Assembly (NCBI GenBank): GCA_029858545.1
Contig: JAOUFA010000225.1
Location: 1 to 6,239 of the forward strand
DNA: 6,239 nucleotides
Direction: 5' to 3'
DNA from: Betaproteobacteria bacterium
Lineage (GTDB): Bacteria; Pseudomonadota; Gammaproteobacteria; Burkholderiales; SG8-39
In this document: piece by piece, positions 5,296 to 6,239 of the stretch
How positions within the stretch are numbered: position 1 is the first letter of the stretch
How the letters are laid out: every line of letters starts with the position of its first letter
Made by a program: the position numbers and the translations under genes
Notes under the pieces: model-generated
Told to the model about the DNA's origin: nothing
Seen by the model: only the letters and a program-made list of their open reading frames with translations
Database searches by the model: none

Positions 5296-6239
5296 ATGGA
5301 CGGACAACGCAGGGCCTTCCTCAAGCAAATTGGCGCGACCGGCGCGCTCGCCGCGGCCGGCGCAACGGCACTCACGAAAGACGCTGGCGGCGCAGCGGGC
5401 GCCGGGGTGGGCGCGAGACCCGCCGCGCCGGCAATGCCGAAGAACATGGTGCTCGTCACCTTCCGTAACGGCGAGGAATACTGTCTCGGCATCCGGACCG
5501 ACAAGGGAATCCTCGATGTGAAAAAGGCCGCGCGTGCCGTGAAGAGCAGCGCGCCGACCACCATCGATGAACTGCTTGCGATCGGCGACCACGGACTGTC
5601 GGAACTGCGCGATCGGGCGCTCGCCTCGGGCAGCCCGAGGCTATTCCTCGACGACCAGGACATCGCGTACGGCCCTTGCGTCACCAACCCGCCGAAGATC
5701 ATCTGCGTCGGGCTCAATTACCGGCGCCATGCGCGCGAAATGGCGCAGCCGATCCCGGACGCCCCCGTCCTGTTCAACAAGTTCAATATCGCGCTCAACG
5801 CGCATCAAGGCATGGTGCGCGTGTCCGCCGTTCCGGCGACCGAATTCGACTACGAGGCAGAATTGGTAATCGTCATCGGACGGCGTGCGCGCGACGTGAG
5901 TGAAACCGAGGCGCTCTCCTACGTGTTCGGCTACGCCGTGGGCAACGACTTCACTGCACGCGACCTGCAAAATCGTTCGACCCAGTGGATGATCGGAAAA
6001 ACCAGCGATGGCTTCGCACCCATCGGCCCCTGGCTCGTTACCGCGGATCTGGTCGGCGACCCGAACAAGCTCAAGATCGAATGTCGCGTGAACGGCGAAC
6101 TGCGCCAGTCATCCAGCACCGACGACATGGTGTTCAACTGCGCGCAACTCGTAAGCTACGCCTCGGCGCTGATGACCCTCGAGCCGGGTGACATCATATT
6201 CTCCGGCACCCCGGAAGGCGTGATCGCCGGCTACCCCCC
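5296..6239 (+). CDS. Tat-signal fumarylacetoacetate hydrolase (FAH) family enzyme, 3' end missing
   Basis: An open frame of 314 complete codons that runs off the window without a stop. The N-terminus carries a twin-arginine signal, QRRAFLK at residues 4-10 followed by a small-residue hydrophobic stretch (IGATGALAAAGATAL) and an Ala/Gly-rich spacer to about residue 46, predicting folded export to the periplasm. The FAH N-terminal region covers about 50-128 and the catalytic domain starts near 133 with ICVGLNYRRHA. Metal ligands are all present: E187 and E189 (FDYEAELVIVIG) and D218 (GNDFTARD). KTSDGFAPIGPW (235-246) and the late SGTPEGV motif (303-309) are also seen. The family hydrolyses or decarboxylates C-C bonds of diketo or 2-hydroxy-dienoate acids using Mg2+ or Mn2+; the exact substrate is not evident. 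Little of the enzyme should be missing after the late motif. Confidence 0.88.
   Translation, partial: MDGQRRAFLKQIGATGALAAAGATALTKDAGGAAGAGVGARPAAPAMPKNMVLVTFRNGEEYCLGIRTDKGILDVKKAARAVKSSAPTTIDELLAIGDHGLSELRDRALASGSPRLFLDDQDIAYGPCVTNPPKIICVGLNYRRHAREMAQPIPDAPVLFNKFNIALNAHQGMVRVSAVPATEFDYEAELVIVIGRRARDVSETEALSYVFGYAVGNDFTARDLQNRSTQWMIGKTSDGFAPIGPWLVTADLVGDPNKLKIECRVNGELRQSSSTDDMVFNCAQLVSYASALMTLEPGDIIFSGTPEGVIAGYP

Noticed and set aside
5262..5717. Minus-strand open frame of 151 codons opposite the Tat-signal gene
   Set aside because: It is the complement of the Tat-signal FAH frame, which has a ribosome binding site, a signal motif and conserved metal ligands.

Overview
This window looks like chromosomal DNA from a high-GC (roughly 60-65% by eye) Gram-negative bacterium, most likely a betaproteobacterium. 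That placement is an inference from the codon use, the twin-arginine signal, and the style of the small membrane protein and the short cytoplasmic protein. I see no rRNA, tRNA, CRISPR array, insertion sequence or phage gene. The window cuts a gene at each end.

Left part (1-1227, + strand): the C-terminal third of a zinc-type (MDR) alcohol dehydrogenase, then a complete short-chain dehydrogenase/reductase (SDR). Both are NAD(P)-dependent oxidoreductases, so this is probably the edge of a catabolic or lipid/alcohol oxidation cluster. The SDR ends in a GC-rich convergent intergenic segment with a 9-bp hairpin and an imperfect repeat.

Middle (1307-2073, - strand): a 61-residue double-membrane-span protein resembling bacterial HIG1-domain proteins, and upstream of it a 132-residue soluble protein of unknown function with a Pro/Gly-rich tail. 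A 169-bp divergent intergenic region follows, with a small inverted repeat in the leader of the leftward gene.

Right part (2243-6239, + strand): the main feature is a 984-residue exported protein with a VIT domain, a von Willebrand A domain with an intact MIDAS metal site, a low-complexity linker, TPR repeats and a C-terminal DUF2135 domain. The VIT-vWA half has the layout of inter-alpha-trypsin inhibitor heavy chains. The DUF2135 end matches the family of E. coli YfaP, which is encoded beside an alpha-2-macroglobulin gene. After a strong hairpin comes a fumarylacetoacetate hydrolase (FAH) family enzyme with a clear twin-arginine signal, which is unusual for a mainly cytoplasmic family; it runs off the end of the window.

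The most interesting items are the exported VIT/vWA/TPR/DUF2135 protein with its divergent small partner gene, and the Tat-targeted FAH-family enzyme. Nothing here proves a new multi-gene system. The two exported proteins are separated by a probable transcription stop and may be unrelated.
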